A stretch of DNA of 64,000 nt from Sphingomonas mali NBRC 15500 (GCF_001598415.1 NZ_BCYX01000003.1:62001-126000), one strand, 5' to 3'. Shown: positions 26,757 to 36,496, counted from the stretch's first letter. Notes: generated by a model from the sequence alone, not told the origin. A program made the numbers and translations.

Positions 26757-27863
26757 TCAGGCGGCTGCCAGCGTCCGCGCGGTGGGCTCGAAACTACTCT
26801 CCGACGGCCAGCTCTTGAGCTCGGGCAAGCATTTTTCGGCGAACAAGCGCATGTTACGCTCCGCTTCGGCGCGCGGCATGCCGCCAAAGTGAAAGTGCGG
26901 GAAGAAGCCCTGAAGGCTCACCTCGTTGTTCACGCGCTCGAGGATATGCAGGATCTCGGTGGGATTTCCGGCGGGCATCACCGCGCCCATCTTGTCCGCC
27001 ATCTCGTCGATCTTGTCCGGCGCGATGCGCATGTTCTTGTAAAATTCATTACCCTTGGCGTTGCCGAAATCCTCTTCGGCCATGCCGTAATTGCGTACCG
27101 CGCCGTGAAAATTGACGCGGTGATATTGCGCCGACAGCGTCTTCGCGCGCTCGCTGCTCTCATCGACGAAGATGGTCCCGGACAGGAGCGGCGCCGGCGC
27201 CTTGCGCGTCGGCTGCTTCTCTGCCCAGACCTGGTGGTACGTGTCGAAATCGACGCCCAAATTCGCGCGCGGTTCGGGATTGATGATGAGCACGCCCATG
27301 CCGAGCTCGGCGACGGTGCGCACCGATTCAGGCGAGCCGGCGGAGCCGAAGATGCGCCCCTCGAAGCTCTTATACGTGCGGGGACGCAGTTCGCGACGTG
27401 GCTGCTGGGTGATCTCACCGCCTTCGATCACGCCGGTTTCCAGTGCGGCGATAATGAGTTCGGCGTGCTCGCGGAACAGCTGACGCGTCTGATTGATGTC
27501 GACCCGAAGGCCTTCATATTCCATCTTGCCGAGGCCGCGGCCAAAGCCGAGCAGCAGCCGCCCTTCGGTCACGTTATCGAGCCAGAGCGCCTGCTCGGCG
27601 ACGCGCACGGGATCGTTCCAAGGAAGGACAATCACCTGGGTCCCGAGCTTCACCCGCTTGGTCTTCCCGGCGAGATAAGCCAGCGACTGCAACGGCGACG
27701 GCGAAATCGAATAATCGGAGAAATGGTGCTCCGTCACCCAGATCGAGTCGAACCCGAAATCCTCCGCCTCGACCGCCATCCGCAGATCTTCCTGGAGGAA
27801 CACCCTGTCGTTGAGGCTGGGGCCACTCTGATGCTGGAAACCTGTCGCATAACCCACATGCAT
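26757..27863 (-). CDS. LLM-class (luciferase-like) flavin-dependent oxidoreductase
   Basis: 368 aa TIM-barrel bacterial-luciferase family: VTEHHFSDYSISPSPL, KTKRVKLGTQVIVLPWNDP, RLLLGFGRGLGKMEYEG. The family uses FMN or F420 and reduced flavin to oxidise or monooxygenate organic substrates, including Baeyer-Villiger steps. Partner reductase may again be the protein at 33978. Upstream (27914-27934) is a perfect 8-bp inverted repeat, a likely operator. Confidence 0.88.
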   Translation of the reverse strand: MHVGYATGFQHQSGPSLNDRVFLQEDLRMAVEAEDFGFDSIWVTEHHFSDYSISPSPLQSLAYLAGKTKRVKLGTQVIVLPWNDPVRVAEQALWLDNVTEGRLLLGFGRGLGKMEYEGLRVDINQTRQLFREHAELIIAALETGVIEGGEITQQPRRELRPRTYKSFEGRIFGSAGSPESVRTVAELGMGVLIINPEPRANLGVDFDTYHQVWAEKQPTRKAPAPLLSGTIFVDESSERAKTLSAQYHRVNFHGAVRNYGMAEEDFGNAKGNEFYKNMRIAPDKIDEMADKMGAVMPAGNPTEILHILERVNNEVSLQGFFPHFHFGGMPRAEAERNMRLFAEKCLPELKSWPSESSFEPTARTLAAA

Positions 27864-27913
27864 CGTCCGTCTCCTATCTGGATGCGAGGTGTTTCACTCG
27901 CCAATCATAAACG

Positions 27914-27934
27914 TCATATATTACCTATATATGA
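27914..27934. promoter_or_regulatory. 21-bp perfect palindrome, candidate operator
   Basis: TCATATAT at 27914-27921, spacer TACCT, ATATATGA at 27927-27934: a perfect 8-bp inverted repeat in an AT-rich patch 51 bases upstream of the LLM oxidoreductase start and 4 bases past the GntR-type gene stop. The likely binder is the neighbouring double-GntR protein or an IclR protein; no T-run follows on either strand, which argues against a terminator. Confidence 0.5.
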
Positions 27935-27937
27935 TAA

Positions 27938-29233
27938 TCAATGTTCTTTCTGTGCGAAAGCGGGCCGGCCCACCGAACGCGAGGAAATCTTCATGGTCTC
28001 GGTCCGCGCGTGCTGCGCTCGGACGGCGGCACGCACGTCATTGGCGCGCAGCGCGCCGAGCAGCGGACAGCTGAGCCGGAGGTATTCGCGATTCAGGTCG
28101 CGCAGGCGATGGGGGTCTCGCGGCATCCGCGCGGTCGGGTAGGCGCGCAAGCTCTGCACCACGAGGTGCAGCAACGGGTTTGCGCATGTTCTTACGATCG
28201 CTTCCTCGACCTCGAACACGCAGCCAAGGGCGATATCCGAATCATCGTCGTCGAGTGCCTGAGCGAGCTGGTCGAGCGCCTCTTCGATCGCCGCGCAATC
28301 GGGCTCCTCCGCCCGCGCTGCCGCTAGGGCCACGATCTCCGCATTTAGCCGCTCGAAAACCAGCATCACCGCGTCGGGCAGGATGTCGGTGCTCGCGAAC
28401 AGGCACGAAACGAGACGCGCCACCGCGCCGGCACGCGGCGATTTGCTGATCAGTCCGCGTCCACGACCGCAATTGGCTTCGGCCGCGCCCGCGCTTTCGA
28501 GGATCCGGACCGCTTGGCGGAACGAGTCACGATCGACGCCCAAGCGGAAGCAAAGGTCTTCTTCCGAACCCAAGCGGTGACCGTGCCGCCATTCTTCGAC
28601 CGAGCATTCGCGGAGCAACAGCGCGGCGATTTGACCGGCACGGGAGCGCCGCAGCGCTTCGGGGGCAAGGAGGATCGAGGAAGCGTGCTCCTTCCCTGCC
28701 CCGTCGTCCAAATGCTCGCCGACGACAGCCAGAACATCTTCAAAGAAGTCGATCGCCCGGCTCGCTTGCCGCTCGACCTCGGGCGCCGCCGCCCCGCCGG
28801 TACGATCGGCCCGCGCACGCGCCAGCGCATCCGCCGTGTCGCGAAGCTGAACCTTGGTAATATCGTGGAAGGCAGCGAAACCGACGACGAACCCCGCGGT
28901 GCGCGCGGGATCGACAGGCGTTACGCGTAGCCCCCCATTCGGACCCGGCACCATCCGCGCGGTGCCGCGGACTTCCAGGATCCGCATCGCTTCGCGGATC
29001 ACGGCCCGGCCGACACCGAAGCTTTCCGCCAGCGCCTGCTCGGAACCGCAGGCTAGGCCTTGCGGCCAGTCGCGCGCGATCAAATTCTCCTCGATGAGCC
29101 GAGCGACGCGGCAAGCGCCTTTCTCTCCCGCGGGCTGCCATTCGCCGATCACGTCCGCCAACAGGCTAGCCGCCTCTGGCGCGGCCGGCGGTGCGATCAC
29201 TGTGGTCGCCTGGCGTTTTGCCAATGCAGACAT
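27938..29233 (-). CDS. GntR-family regulator with two winged-helix domains
   Basis: 431 aa. First winged helix at residues about 41-105 (SEQALAESFGVGRAVIREAM, then GPNGGLRV) and a second at about 196-266 (SEEDLCFRLGVDRDSFRQAV, then GRGRGLISK). Helical FCD-like regions follow each one. Ordinary FadR-type GntR proteins have one winged helix and about 230 aa, so this is a tandem duplication of the whole unit. A second protein of this architecture is at 37358. Probably binds two half-sites and responds to a carboxylate effector; inferred. 74 bases upstream of the LLM gene in the same direction. Confidence 0.8.
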   Translation of the reverse strand: MSALAKRQATTVIAPPAAPEAASLLADVIGEWQPAGEKGACRVARLIEENLIARDWPQGLACGSEQALAESFGVGRAVIREAMRILEVRGTARMVPGPNGGLRVTPVDPARTAGFVVGFAAFHDITKVQLRDTADALARARADRTGGAAAPEVERQASRAIDFFEDVLAVVGEHLDDGAGKEHASSILLAPEALRRSRAGQIAALLLRECSVEEWRHGHRLGSEEDLCFRLGVDRDSFRQAVRILESAGAAEANCGRGRGLISKSPRAGAVARLVSCLFASTDILPDAVMLVFERLNAEIVALAAARAEEPDCAAIEEALDQLAQALDDDDSDIALGCVFEVEEAIVRTCANPLLHLVVQSLRAYPTARMPRDPHRLRDLNREYLRLSCPLLGALRANDVRAAVRAQHARTETMKISSRSVGRPAFAQKEH

Positions 29234-29336
29234 CTTCCTCTCCGATCGACCGAAAGATGCTACAATAATCGTTTAATGACAATACGCGTCGTTTATCGTG
29301 ATGCTGCGGCACCGCATCAACTTCATTTTGCCAGGC

Positions 29337-30257
29337 TCATGCTTGCGCCAGGCACTCACCGAGAAAGGCGTGGATGCGGTCGACCGCCAGCCGTGCCGAG
29401 GGATGCGGCGTCTCGATAAAGGCGTGGTCCGCGCCCGGATAGAGCGCCAGTTCGGCGCGATTGCCCGCCGCGAGCCAGCGGCAATACATGAACATCGAGT
29501 CATCGAGCATGGCGTCGAGCGTGCCGACCGTGAACAGCGCCGGCGGCAAGTCGCACAGGTCGGCGTAGAGCGGCGACACGTCCGGATCGCGGCGCCGATC
29601 CCCATCGGGGGCGTAGGCGTCGGCGATCCGAGCGATGTCGCGGCCTTTCAGTACGCCGGTTTCGGCGAGGCGCTGACTTGGCGTCATCGCGCTATCATAC
29701 ACGCCGAAGCTCAGCGCCGCCCCGACAAACCGCCCCGATAAGCCACGTGCCCGCAGCCGCACCAACGTAGCGACCGCCAGCAGCGCGCCGGCGGATTCGC
29801 CCATGACGAGGAGCAGGTCCGCGCCGAACCGCTCTGCAGCATGCTCGACCAGCCACAGCGCAGCCCTCTCGCAATCGTCCCAGGCTGCAGGATAGGGATG
29901 CTCGGGCGCGAGACGATATTCGACGCTGACACAGGTCACGCCCAGGCTGGTCGCGGCGTGCGTCAGTGCAGGATCTTGGTTGGCGGCCCCTCCCAGCAGG
30001 AAGCCGCCGCCATGGATATGGAGCAGCACCGCGCGCGGCGCCGGATGCGGCACGACGTGCAGCGACACCGTCTCCCCGATCGCTATGTCATAGGCGTTCG
30101 GCGCCGGCGGGGCCCCCGGCATGAAGCCGCCGCTCCTCGCCGCCGCGATACCCAAATCCCACAGGCCGGGAAGGTGGCCGAAGCGCTCGGCTTGTGCCGC
30201 GAGGAACGCGCGCACCTCAGCCGGAACCGCGTCCGGTGCAAACAAATCCATATCCAT
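29337..30257 (-). CDS. Alpha/beta hydrolase, HSL/acetyl-esterase type
   Basis: 306 aa from ATG 30257 (an ATG at 30251 is possible). Oxyanion motif HIHGGGFLLGG, nucleophile elbow GESAGA, catalytic Asp in GTLDAMLDD and His in GADHAFIE. HSL-family carboxylesterase. In this context it may cleave esters of the growth substrate or a C-C/ester bond of a cleavage product. Between the TonB receptor gene and the double-GntR regulator, all on the minus strand. Confidence 0.88.
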   Translation of the reverse strand: MDMDLFAPDAVPAEVRAFLAAQAERFGHLPGLWDLGIAAARSGGFMPGAPPAPNAYDIAIGETVSLHVVPHPAPRAVLLHIHGGGFLLGGAANQDPALTHAATSLGVTCVSVEYRLAPEHPYPAAWDDCERAALWLVEHAAERFGADLLLVMGESAGALLAVATLVRLRARGLSGRFVGAALSFGVYDSAMTPSQRLAETGVLKGRDIARIADAYAPDGDRRRDPDVSPLYADLCDLPPALFTVGTLDAMLDDSMFMYCRWLAAGNRAELALYPGADHAFIETPHPSARLAVDRIHAFLGECLAQA

Positions 30258-30323
30258 GCTGCTCGACCTAGAAGAGATTTTTCGTTGATACGGATCGTGC
30301 ACTCGGGGCGATCCGCCTTGCGT

Positions 30324-32639
30324 TCAGAAGCGCACCGTCATCACACCGCCGAACGTGCGTGGGTCGGATTGCGTGCCGGTCGCCTGAAGGGGGACCATCG
30401 ATTGCAGATTGAGATATGTCTTGTACCGCTCGTTGGTCACGTTGCGGACATAGCCGGTCACCGAGATACGGTCGTTTGGTGCCGCCCAGGTCAGGCTCAG
30501 ATTGCCGAGAAAGAAGGCATGCTGGCGAACATAGGGTAGCGCGCCCTGGGCCGCGAGCGCCGGCGAGGTCGAGCTTGCGTCATAAGCGGACCGCCAGATG
30601 CCTTCGGCGCGGAAATCGAGGGTCGAGCCGCCAAAGCGGAAAACATGGTCGTAGGACGCCGTCGCGCTCGCCGGCGCAAATCCCCACAGCTTGCGCTCAG
30701 CCACGGCATTGGCGAAGCCGGCCGGCAAATCGTGGAAGCGCGAGCCGATATAGCTGAAGTTCAGCCCCAGCCGGTCGTCCGGCGTCGCCTGGAAAAGCGC
30801 CTCGGCCTCGACGCCCGTCATCCGCAAGGGAACGTTGAACAAGACCGCCGAACCCGGATTGGCCGGGTCGAGCAGGATGCTCGCCTGGTAGCCGGCATAG
30901 TCATAGTGGAAGACACCGAGATTGATTTGCAGCCGGCGATCGAAAAAGCGGTTCTTGCTGCCCAGCTCGAACGCGGTCAGTTGCTCGGAATTATACGGAT
31001 AGACGACGGGTTGGTTACCGGCACCGGTGCCGATCTGTACGTCGCCGGGAAGGAAGCCCGTCGACACCGATGCGTAAAGCAGGCTGGTCGGCGACAGGTC
31101 ATATTCGAGGCGCGCCTTGTAGGTCACATTCTCGAACTTGCGGCGCCCGGCGTCGCCGCTCACGGCGATGCTGGTGAGCGCCTCGGGCAACCCGGCCGAA
31201 GGTGAATCGGGCGGCGCGATGGTGCAGCCGGTGATGAAGCCGAGCGGCGTGTTGCAAAACACGTTGAGGTTCGACGTATACGTCTCCTGCGTGCGTACGA
31301 TGGTCTTGTCGTAGCGCAGGCCGCCCGTCAGGCGCAGGCCCTTCGCCAGCGGTATCGTGGCTTCGGCGAACACGCCGATGTCACGGGTACGGCGTGCGGT
31401 ATCGGCTTCGAACAGCAGGCCTTTCGATTCCTGCCAGATATTGCGGTTACTGTTACGTATGTCGTTGGAATAATAGAATAGACCGGTCTGCCACTGGATG
31501 CGGGCGCCCGAGTCCGAGCGCAAGCGCAATTCGTGGGTGATGAAAATGTCGTGCGGCGTTCGCACCAACGAATTCAACGCGCCGCCGCCGGGTCCGACCA
31601 CAACGACCTTGGCGTCCTGATCCCAGGTTCGGTAGGACGGCAGATAGGTCAGCCGCACGCCGCCGAGGTTCCAATTGAGTTCGCCCCAGACCTGGCGATA
31701 TTTGGTATCGGCGGAGCCAACCGCGAACGGCTGATACTCGATATGGTCGGGTTGCGTCAGGACACCGGCGATGCCGCCATTATAGAGTCGCTTGTCCTGA
31801 AAGGCGGCGCCTATCAGCAGCGACACATCTTCATTGGGTTGGAAGAGCAGCTTCGCCCTGCCCTCGGTCACGCGGCTCCGCCCGAATCCCGTTTCCACGT
31901 CGACACCATCGCGCTGGTAACGATTGCCCGAGATACGCAGCGCCAACTTGTCGCTGACGATCGGCACGTTCAGCGCGCCGGAAACGTGCAACAAATCGTA
32001 GCTGCCGTATTCGGCGGTCGCGTCACCGCCGAACCTGGTCAGATCGGGGTTGCGGGTGTGAATGGCGACCAGCCCGGCGGTGGCGCTGCGGCCATATAGG
32101 GTCCCTTGCGGCCCGCGCAGCACCTCCACCCGGTCGATATCGAAGTTGCCGCCGATGCCGCTATAAACGTCATCGACGTACAGCGCCGTCGCGGGAATGC
32201 CGGAGAGCGTGACGCCCGCGGGCCCGCCGTTGGACGCGACGCCACGAATGGTGATGCCGGATGCCGGGCTGTCGCTTCCGGTCGGCTCGTTGGTGGCGCC
32301 TTCGGACTCGCCGCCGGACACGTTGGGCACGGTTTCGAGAATGTTGCGCAGCGTGAACTTGCCGCGAGCGAGGAGATCGTCGCCGTTTTGCACCGTGATC
32401 GAGGCGGCAGTCTTCTGTGCGTCATTCGGACGGCGCTCGGCCGTGACGATAATATCCTCGAGCCCCGTTTTCTGGTCGCTCGCGGGCGCCGGCTGACTGG
32501 TCGTCTCGCTTCGGGGGGCGTTGGTGGCGTCCTGAGCGACGGCAGGGGCCGCAAATAAGGCAAGCGCGATGACCGCCACTGACGCGCCGCACGCGCACCA
32601 CGCCCGATTGCTCCGATTGACTGCCTGTATTGTCACCAT
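30324..32639 (-). CDS. TonB-dependent outer membrane receptor
   Basis: 771 aa from ATG 32639 with strong RBS (AAGGAGGGG). Signal peptide to about residue 36 (ALFAAPAVAQ). TonB box DIIVTAERRPND, plug with ITIRGVASNGG and LRGPQGTLYGRSATAG, beta-barrel with C-terminal VMTVRF. Outer-membrane uptake of an aromatic or related substrate. It follows the RibB-like gene by 169 bases and precedes the esterase; it may have its own promoter. Confidence 0.93.
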   Translation of the reverse strand: MVTIQAVNRSNRAWCACGASVAVIALALFAAPAVAQDATNAPRSETTSQPAPASDQKTGLEDIIVTAERRPNDAQKTAASITVQNGDDLLARGKFTLRNILETVPNVSGGESEGATNEPTGSDSPASGITIRGVASNGGPAGVTLSGIPATALYVDDVYSGIGGNFDIDRVEVLRGPQGTLYGRSATAGLVAIHTRNPDLTRFGGDATAEYGSYDLLHVSGALNVPIVSDKLALRISGNRYQRDGVDVETGFGRSRVTEGRAKLLFQPNEDVSLLIGAAFQDKRLYNGGIAGVLTQPDHIEYQPFAVGSADTKYRQVWGELNWNLGGVRLTYLPSYRTWDQDAKVVVVGPGGGALNSLVRTPHDIFITHELRLRSDSGARIQWQTGLFYYSNDIRNSNRNIWQESKGLLFEADTARRTRDIGVFAEATIPLAKGLRLTGGLRYDKTIVRTQETYTSNLNVFCNTPLGFITGCTIAPPDSPSAGLPEALTSIAVSGDAGRRKFENVTYKARLEYDLSPTSLLYASVSTGFLPGDVQIGTGAGNQPVVYPYNSEQLTAFELGSKNRFFDRRLQINLGVFHYDYAGYQASILLDPANPGSAVLFNVPLRMTGVEAEALFQATPDDRLGLNFSYIGSRFHDLPAGFANAVAERKLWGFAPASATASYDHVFRFGGSTLDFRAEGIWRSAYDASSTSPALAAQGALPYVRQHAFFLGNLSLTWAAPNDRISVTGYVRNVTNERYKTYLNLQSMVPLQATGTQSDPRTFGGVMTVRF

Positions 32640-32808
32640 CACTCCCCTCCTTGTCCTCGCAGTGCGCGTGATGCTGCGGAGAGGACCTCGCTCGAGGTCG
32701 CATCGCCATGGCACCTCGCCTGCGTTGTTCGCCGTGATCGAGCAGAAGCGGTATCGAAACCAGTGGCGATGATTCCGGAGCCCGTTGTCTGGCCGTGACG
32801 ACGGCTCT

Positions 32809-33978
32809 TTACTCCGCCACGTCGAACGGCTGCCGCCGGACAATATTGAGGCCATAGGCTTCGAGACCGACAAGTTGCGGGTGATGCGAACTCGTCAGGA
32901 GCGCGATGTCGTGGACGCCGAGGTCGGCGAGAATCTGCGCGCCCACCCCATAAGATCGCCGATCGAGGTCGGGATCATCGTGCGGAGCCGTATGCAGGCT
33001 GGTGCCGCTGGCGCTGCGCGGTACGATGAGGACGATCAGACCCGATCCGGCGCGGGCGATCTGCTCCATCGCCTGGGGGATCGCGCGTACCCTTTTGCCC
33101 GCTTCGCCGAGCAGGTCGGACAAGAGCGACGCCGAGTGCATCCTCACGAGCGTCTCCCTGCCAGGATCGACATTGCCCTTTTGCAGCACGAAATTATCGG
33201 TCCCATCGTACCGATTACGATAGGTCAGGAGCCGCCACTCGCCGCCATAGGTCGACTGGAACGGCGTGCTGGAAACGCAGTCGACTACGCGATCGAAGCG
33301 GCGGCGATAAGCGATCAGGTCACGGATCGTGCCGATCTTGAGGCCGTGCTCGCCGGCAAAGGCAACGAGCTGCGCGAGCCGTGCCATCGTGCCGTCATCG
33401 TTCATGACCTCGCAGATCACGCCTGACGGATTGAGACCGGCCAGGCGCGATACATCGACCGCCGCTTCGGTGTGCCCGGCGCGCACCAGTACGCCGCCGT
33501 CGCGCGCCGCCAGCGGGAACACGTGACCAGGCGAAACGATTTCCTCGCGACCCTTGCCGGAATCGATCGCGACCGCAATCGTGCGCGCCCGATCGCCGGC
33601 GGAGATGCCGGTCGTGATGCCGTCGCGCGCCTCGATCGAAACGGTGAACGCCGTCTCATGCCGCGTACCGTTGTTGCGGCTCATCGGTTCGAGTCCGAGC
33701 TGGTCGACGCGCGCCTTCGTCAACGCCAGGCAGATCAGACCGCGCCCATGGCGCGCCATGAAGTTGATCTTCTCCGGTGTCGCCATTTGCGCCGGAATGA
33801 CGAGATCGCCCTCGTTCTCGCGATCTTCGTCATCGACCAGGATGAACATGCGGCCGTTCTTGGCTTCCTCGATGATCTCCTCGGGCATGGCGATCTGCGC
33901 CGACCGGTCGCGCATCGACCGCCGAGGCCTCGTGAGGTCAAGCCCGGCCTCTTCGCACAGCGGCTCCTCGGACGGCAT
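32809..33978 (-). CDS. ribB: RibB (DHBP synthase) with degenerate RibA-like domain
   Basis: 389 aa from ATG 33978, overlapping the flavin reductase stop. Residues about 30-230 are 3,4-dihydroxy-2-butanone-4-phosphate synthase: LVDDEDRENEGDLV at 48-60, ARHGRGLICLAL, RAGHTEAAVD and GVICEVMNDDG. The C-terminal part aligns with GTP cyclohydrolase II, but the zinc-binding cysteines are missing: where the family has HSECLTGD...CDC this protein has HSASLLSDLLGEAGK (281-295). So only the RibB step (ribulose 5-phosphate to DHBP, riboflavin synthesis) is likely active. Coupled to a flavin reductase in a monooxygenase operon, it probably boosts FMN/FAD supply. Confidence 0.85.
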   Translation of the reverse strand: MPSEEPLCEEAGLDLTRPRRSMRDRSAQIAMPEEIIEEAKNGRMFILVDDEDRENEGDLVIPAQMATPEKINFMARHGRGLICLALTKARVDQLGLEPMSRNNGTRHETAFTVSIEARDGITTGISAGDRARTIAVAIDSGKGREEIVSPGHVFPLAARDGGVLVRAGHTEAAVDVSRLAGLNPSGVICEVMNDDGTMARLAQLVAFAGEHGLKIGTIRDLIAYRRRFDRVVDCVSSTPFQSTYGGEWRLLTYRNRYDGTDNFVLQKGNVDPGRETLVRMHSASLLSDLLGEAGKRVRAIPQAMEQIARAGSGLIVLIVPRSASGTSLHTAPHDDPDLDRRSYGVGAQILADLGVHDIALLTSSHHPQLVGLEAYGLNIVRRQPFDVAE

Positions 33979-34499
33979 CACGAAACCGCGATCGGCACCG
34001 CGCCGTGATAGGCGCCGCGCAGAAAGATCAGTGGCTCGCCGCTTTCGGCGGACTGCAGATCGAGTACTTCTCCCACCGCGAGGAAGTGATCGCCGATATC
34101 GACGACATCGTGGATGCGGCAGTCGATCCACGCGACGGCGCCATCGATCAATGGCAGGCCGGCCGGGCTCTCACCATGAACCAGGTCGCCATATTTGTCG
34201 TCGGCCCTAGTCGCGAAACGGCGGCATAGATCGGTCTGGTCGGCCGCGAGGACATTCACGCAGAACCGTCCGGTCTCCGCAATCTTGCGCCAGGTGGTCG
34301 ATCCCTTGTCGGGAAAGAAGCCGACCAGCGCCGGTTGCAGCGAGATTGCGGTGAAGGAGCCGACCGCCAGTCCCAGGCGTACGCCGTTACTTTCCGAGGT
34401 TACGACGCAGACACCGGTCGGATAGGCACCCAGCACCTGACGGAAGCGAGCAGGATCGATTATCCGTCGGTCGAGAACCGCGGAAACGCACTCGTCCAT
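33978..34499 (-). CDS. Flavin reductase, HpaC-like
   Basis: 173 aa flavin_reduct domain: ARFRQVLGAYPTGVCVVTS, LAVGSFTAISLQPALVGFF, FCVNVLAADQ, and the late DHFLAVGEV strand. It reduces FMN or FAD with NAD(P)H and hands it to a two-component monooxygenase, most likely the class D enzymes at 24554 and 42125, and possibly the LLM enzyme. The start overlaps the FAH gene stop (ATGA) and its stop overlaps the RibB start, so three genes are translationally coupled. Confidence 0.9.
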   Translation of the reverse strand: MDECVSAVLDRRIIDPARFRQVLGAYPTGVCVVTSESNGVRLGLAVGSFTAISLQPALVGFFPDKGSTTWRKIAETGRFCVNVLAADQTDLCRRFATRADDKYGDLVHGESPAGLPLIDGAVAWIDCRIHDVVDIGDHFLAVGEVLDLQSAESGEPLIFLRGAYHGAVPIAVS

Positions 34500-35350
34500 C
34501 AGCCCTGCCCCCTTTTTTCAGCCTGTACAGGGTTCGTCAGCAGGCCGACCTGCGGAATATCCACTTCCACGAGATCGCCGACTTGGAGCCAGACCGGCGG
34601 CTGCCGCTTGGCCCCGACGCCGCCGGGCGTGCCGGTTACAATGACGTCACCAGTGGAGAGCGCGGTGAACTGCGACAAATAGGCGATGATGGTCGGGATC
34701 GGGAAAATCATGTCGGCCGTCGGCTGCGACTGCATCACCCGGCCGTTCACGCGCGTCGTGACGGACAGGAGCGAGGGATCTGGGATCTCGTCAGCCGTTA
34801 CCAGCCAGGGACCGAACGCTCCCGTTCCCGGAAAATTCTTTCCGGGGGTGAACTGGCGGGTATGCCATTGCCAGTCGCGCACCGATGCGTCGTTGTAACA
34901 GCTATACCCTGCGACGTGCTCCAACGCCCTTTCCGCTGGGATCGCGCGGCCGCCCTGGCCGATCACCACCGCCAATTCGCCTTCGTAGTCGAACATCGTC
35001 GATACCGCCGGCAAGAGCAGCGGCGCGCCGTGGCCGATCTGGCTATCGGCGAACCGGACAAAGATCGAAGGATGCTCGGTCTTGTCGCGGCCTGTCTCCT
35101 GGCGGTGCGTCTCATAATTGTGCCCGACGCAGAAGATCTTACCCGGGTTGGGGATCACCGGGAGCAGCACGGCGTCGGCAAGCGGAATGCGCGCCGCTTG
35201 CGAAACGGCGTCGCGTGTCCGCGCCAAGCCGTCGGCTGCCAGCAGCGACTTCAGGTCGCCGCCCAGCACGGCTCCGACGTCGGCAATCTCTTCATCATCG
35301 ACCACGCCCACGCTGTGGCGACCGTTCACGGCAAGACTGACTAGTTTCAT
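34499..35350 (-). CDS. Fumarylacetoacetate hydrolase family protein
   Basis: 283 aa. FCVGHNYETHRQETGR, DYEGELAVVIG (metal-binding acidic residues), NDASVRDWQWH, GPWLVTADEI and TGTPGGVGAK. Candidate acylpyruvate hydrolase or hydratase downstream of the extradiol dioxygenase at 35376, which is 25 bases upstream. Paralogue of the protein at 9971 with about the same length. Confidence 0.9.
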   Translation of the reverse strand: MKLVSLAVNGRHSVGVVDDEEIADVGAVLGGDLKSLLAADGLARTRDAVSQAARIPLADAVLLPVIPNPGKIFCVGHNYETHRQETGRDKTEHPSIFVRFADSQIGHGAPLLLPAVSTMFDYEGELAVVIGQGGRAIPAERALEHVAGYSCYNDASVRDWQWHTRQFTPGKNFPGTGAFGPWLVTADEIPDPSLLSVTTRVNGRVMQSQPTADMIFPIPTIIAYLSQFTALSTGDVIVTGTPGGVGAKRQPPVWLQVGDLVEVDIPQVGLLTNPVQAEKRGQG

Positions 35351-35375
35351 GCAACTTCCCCGGATGATTGGACTG

Positions 35376-36239
35376 TCAGCTGCGCAGCAGACCGAGTCCC
35401 CAGCTGTTCAAGGTTCGCTCTTCGTGCGGCCATCGGCCGACTGGACGCGCGTGCTCGACGAGCTCGAGCTCGGCGGAAATCTCCACCCAATTGCCGTCCG
35501 GATCGTGGACAAAAATGAACAGGTTGTTGCCGGGTCCATGCCGTCCCGGCCCCCATTGAAGCGGTATCCGCTCGTCCGCGAGACGGTCCGCCCAGTCGCG
35601 GATGCCATTCCAGTCCCGCGTCTCGTAGCAATGATGATCCAGGCGATCTTCCGATGCCAGAAACACCGCAAAGCTGTGGTGCTCCTGGCTGCAACGCAGG
35701 AAGGACGTGCGCACGCTGCCATCGTCAGCCAGCACATCGTCGGACAGCGTGAACCCGAGCACATCGCGAAAAAACGCAACGATGCGCGCTGGCGCGCGGC
35801 TCGCCACGACCACATGCTGCAGCCGGGCGTCGAGGGTCGTGCCTGCTTCCGCCAAAGGCTCGCCATTGGCTAGGCCGAACGCCAAGCAATTGCCGTCAGG
35901 GTCATGCACGATGACGGCATCGCCGAAGAACCGTGTCGGGCCGTCGCGGGCCGGCCACCCGGCGCGACCGATACGCTCTCTCAGGCGGTCGAGCTCGGCG
36001 CGATCGGGGAGCATGAACCCGGCCGAAACCAACGATCGTGGCACGCCGGTAACGAGGGCCAGCTGCCGGTCAGGCCCTCGTGCGATGACCGCGTCGCCCT
36101 CCTTCGACAAGGCATAGCCCAGTGCACGCCGGTAGAAGTCCCCACTGGCACGCGGATCCGAGCAGCCGAGTTCGAGATAGTGAAGGGTCGCGACGAGGCT
36201 ATCTGGCGGGCGACCTGAGTGATCCAGGCAAATGGGCAT
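35376..36239 (-). CDS. VOC-type extradiol ring-cleavage dioxygenase
   Basis: 287 aa, two VOC modules. Fe(II) ligands of module 2 are visible as H in LQHVVVAS, H in LDHHCYET and E in NWVEISAELE. It is the first gene of the coupled set dioxygenase - FAH hydrolase - flavin reductase - RibB, the layout expected for catechol meta-cleavage. The upstream 257 bases to the IclR gene contain an AT-rich patch (36270-36310) that could hold the promoter, but no convincing palindrome or gene. Confidence 0.88.
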   Translation of the reverse strand: MPICLDHSGRPPDSLVATLHYLELGCSDPRASGDFYRRALGYALSKEGDAVIARGPDRQLALVTGVPRSLVSAGFMLPDRAELDRLRERIGRAGWPARDGPTRFFGDAVIVHDPDGNCLAFGLANGEPLAEAGTTLDARLQHVVVASRAPARIVAFFRDVLGFTLSDDVLADDGSVRTSFLRCSQEHHSFAVFLASEDRLDHHCYETRDWNGIRDWADRLADERIPLQWGPGRHGPGNNLFIFVHDPDGNWVEISAELELVEHARPVGRWPHEERTLNSWGLGLLRS

Positions 36240-36496
36240 GAAACAGATCCCTCTCCGTACCGATTGGCCTCGAAACTTACAAAATTCCCATATATCCGGA
36301 AAATTGATCAGTCAACGAGCAGGCAAATCAGCCAGGCGGCCGCCGCCGGCTTGACGGCGGACGCGTTTCGCGGGGAGCAACCGTCCTTATCTCGATATCG
36401 TCGCCAACAATGCCGATCACTTGCTCCAGGCGCCGAGGGCCACCGAGGGCAAGGTAGACGCCGCGATCGCCATCGACGTCGACGCGCCGTTCTTCG

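Noticed and set aside
36284..36304. Apparent palindrome ATTCC...GGAAAAT upstream of the VOC gene
   Set aside because: Position-by-position check gives several mismatches; only the outer bases pair.
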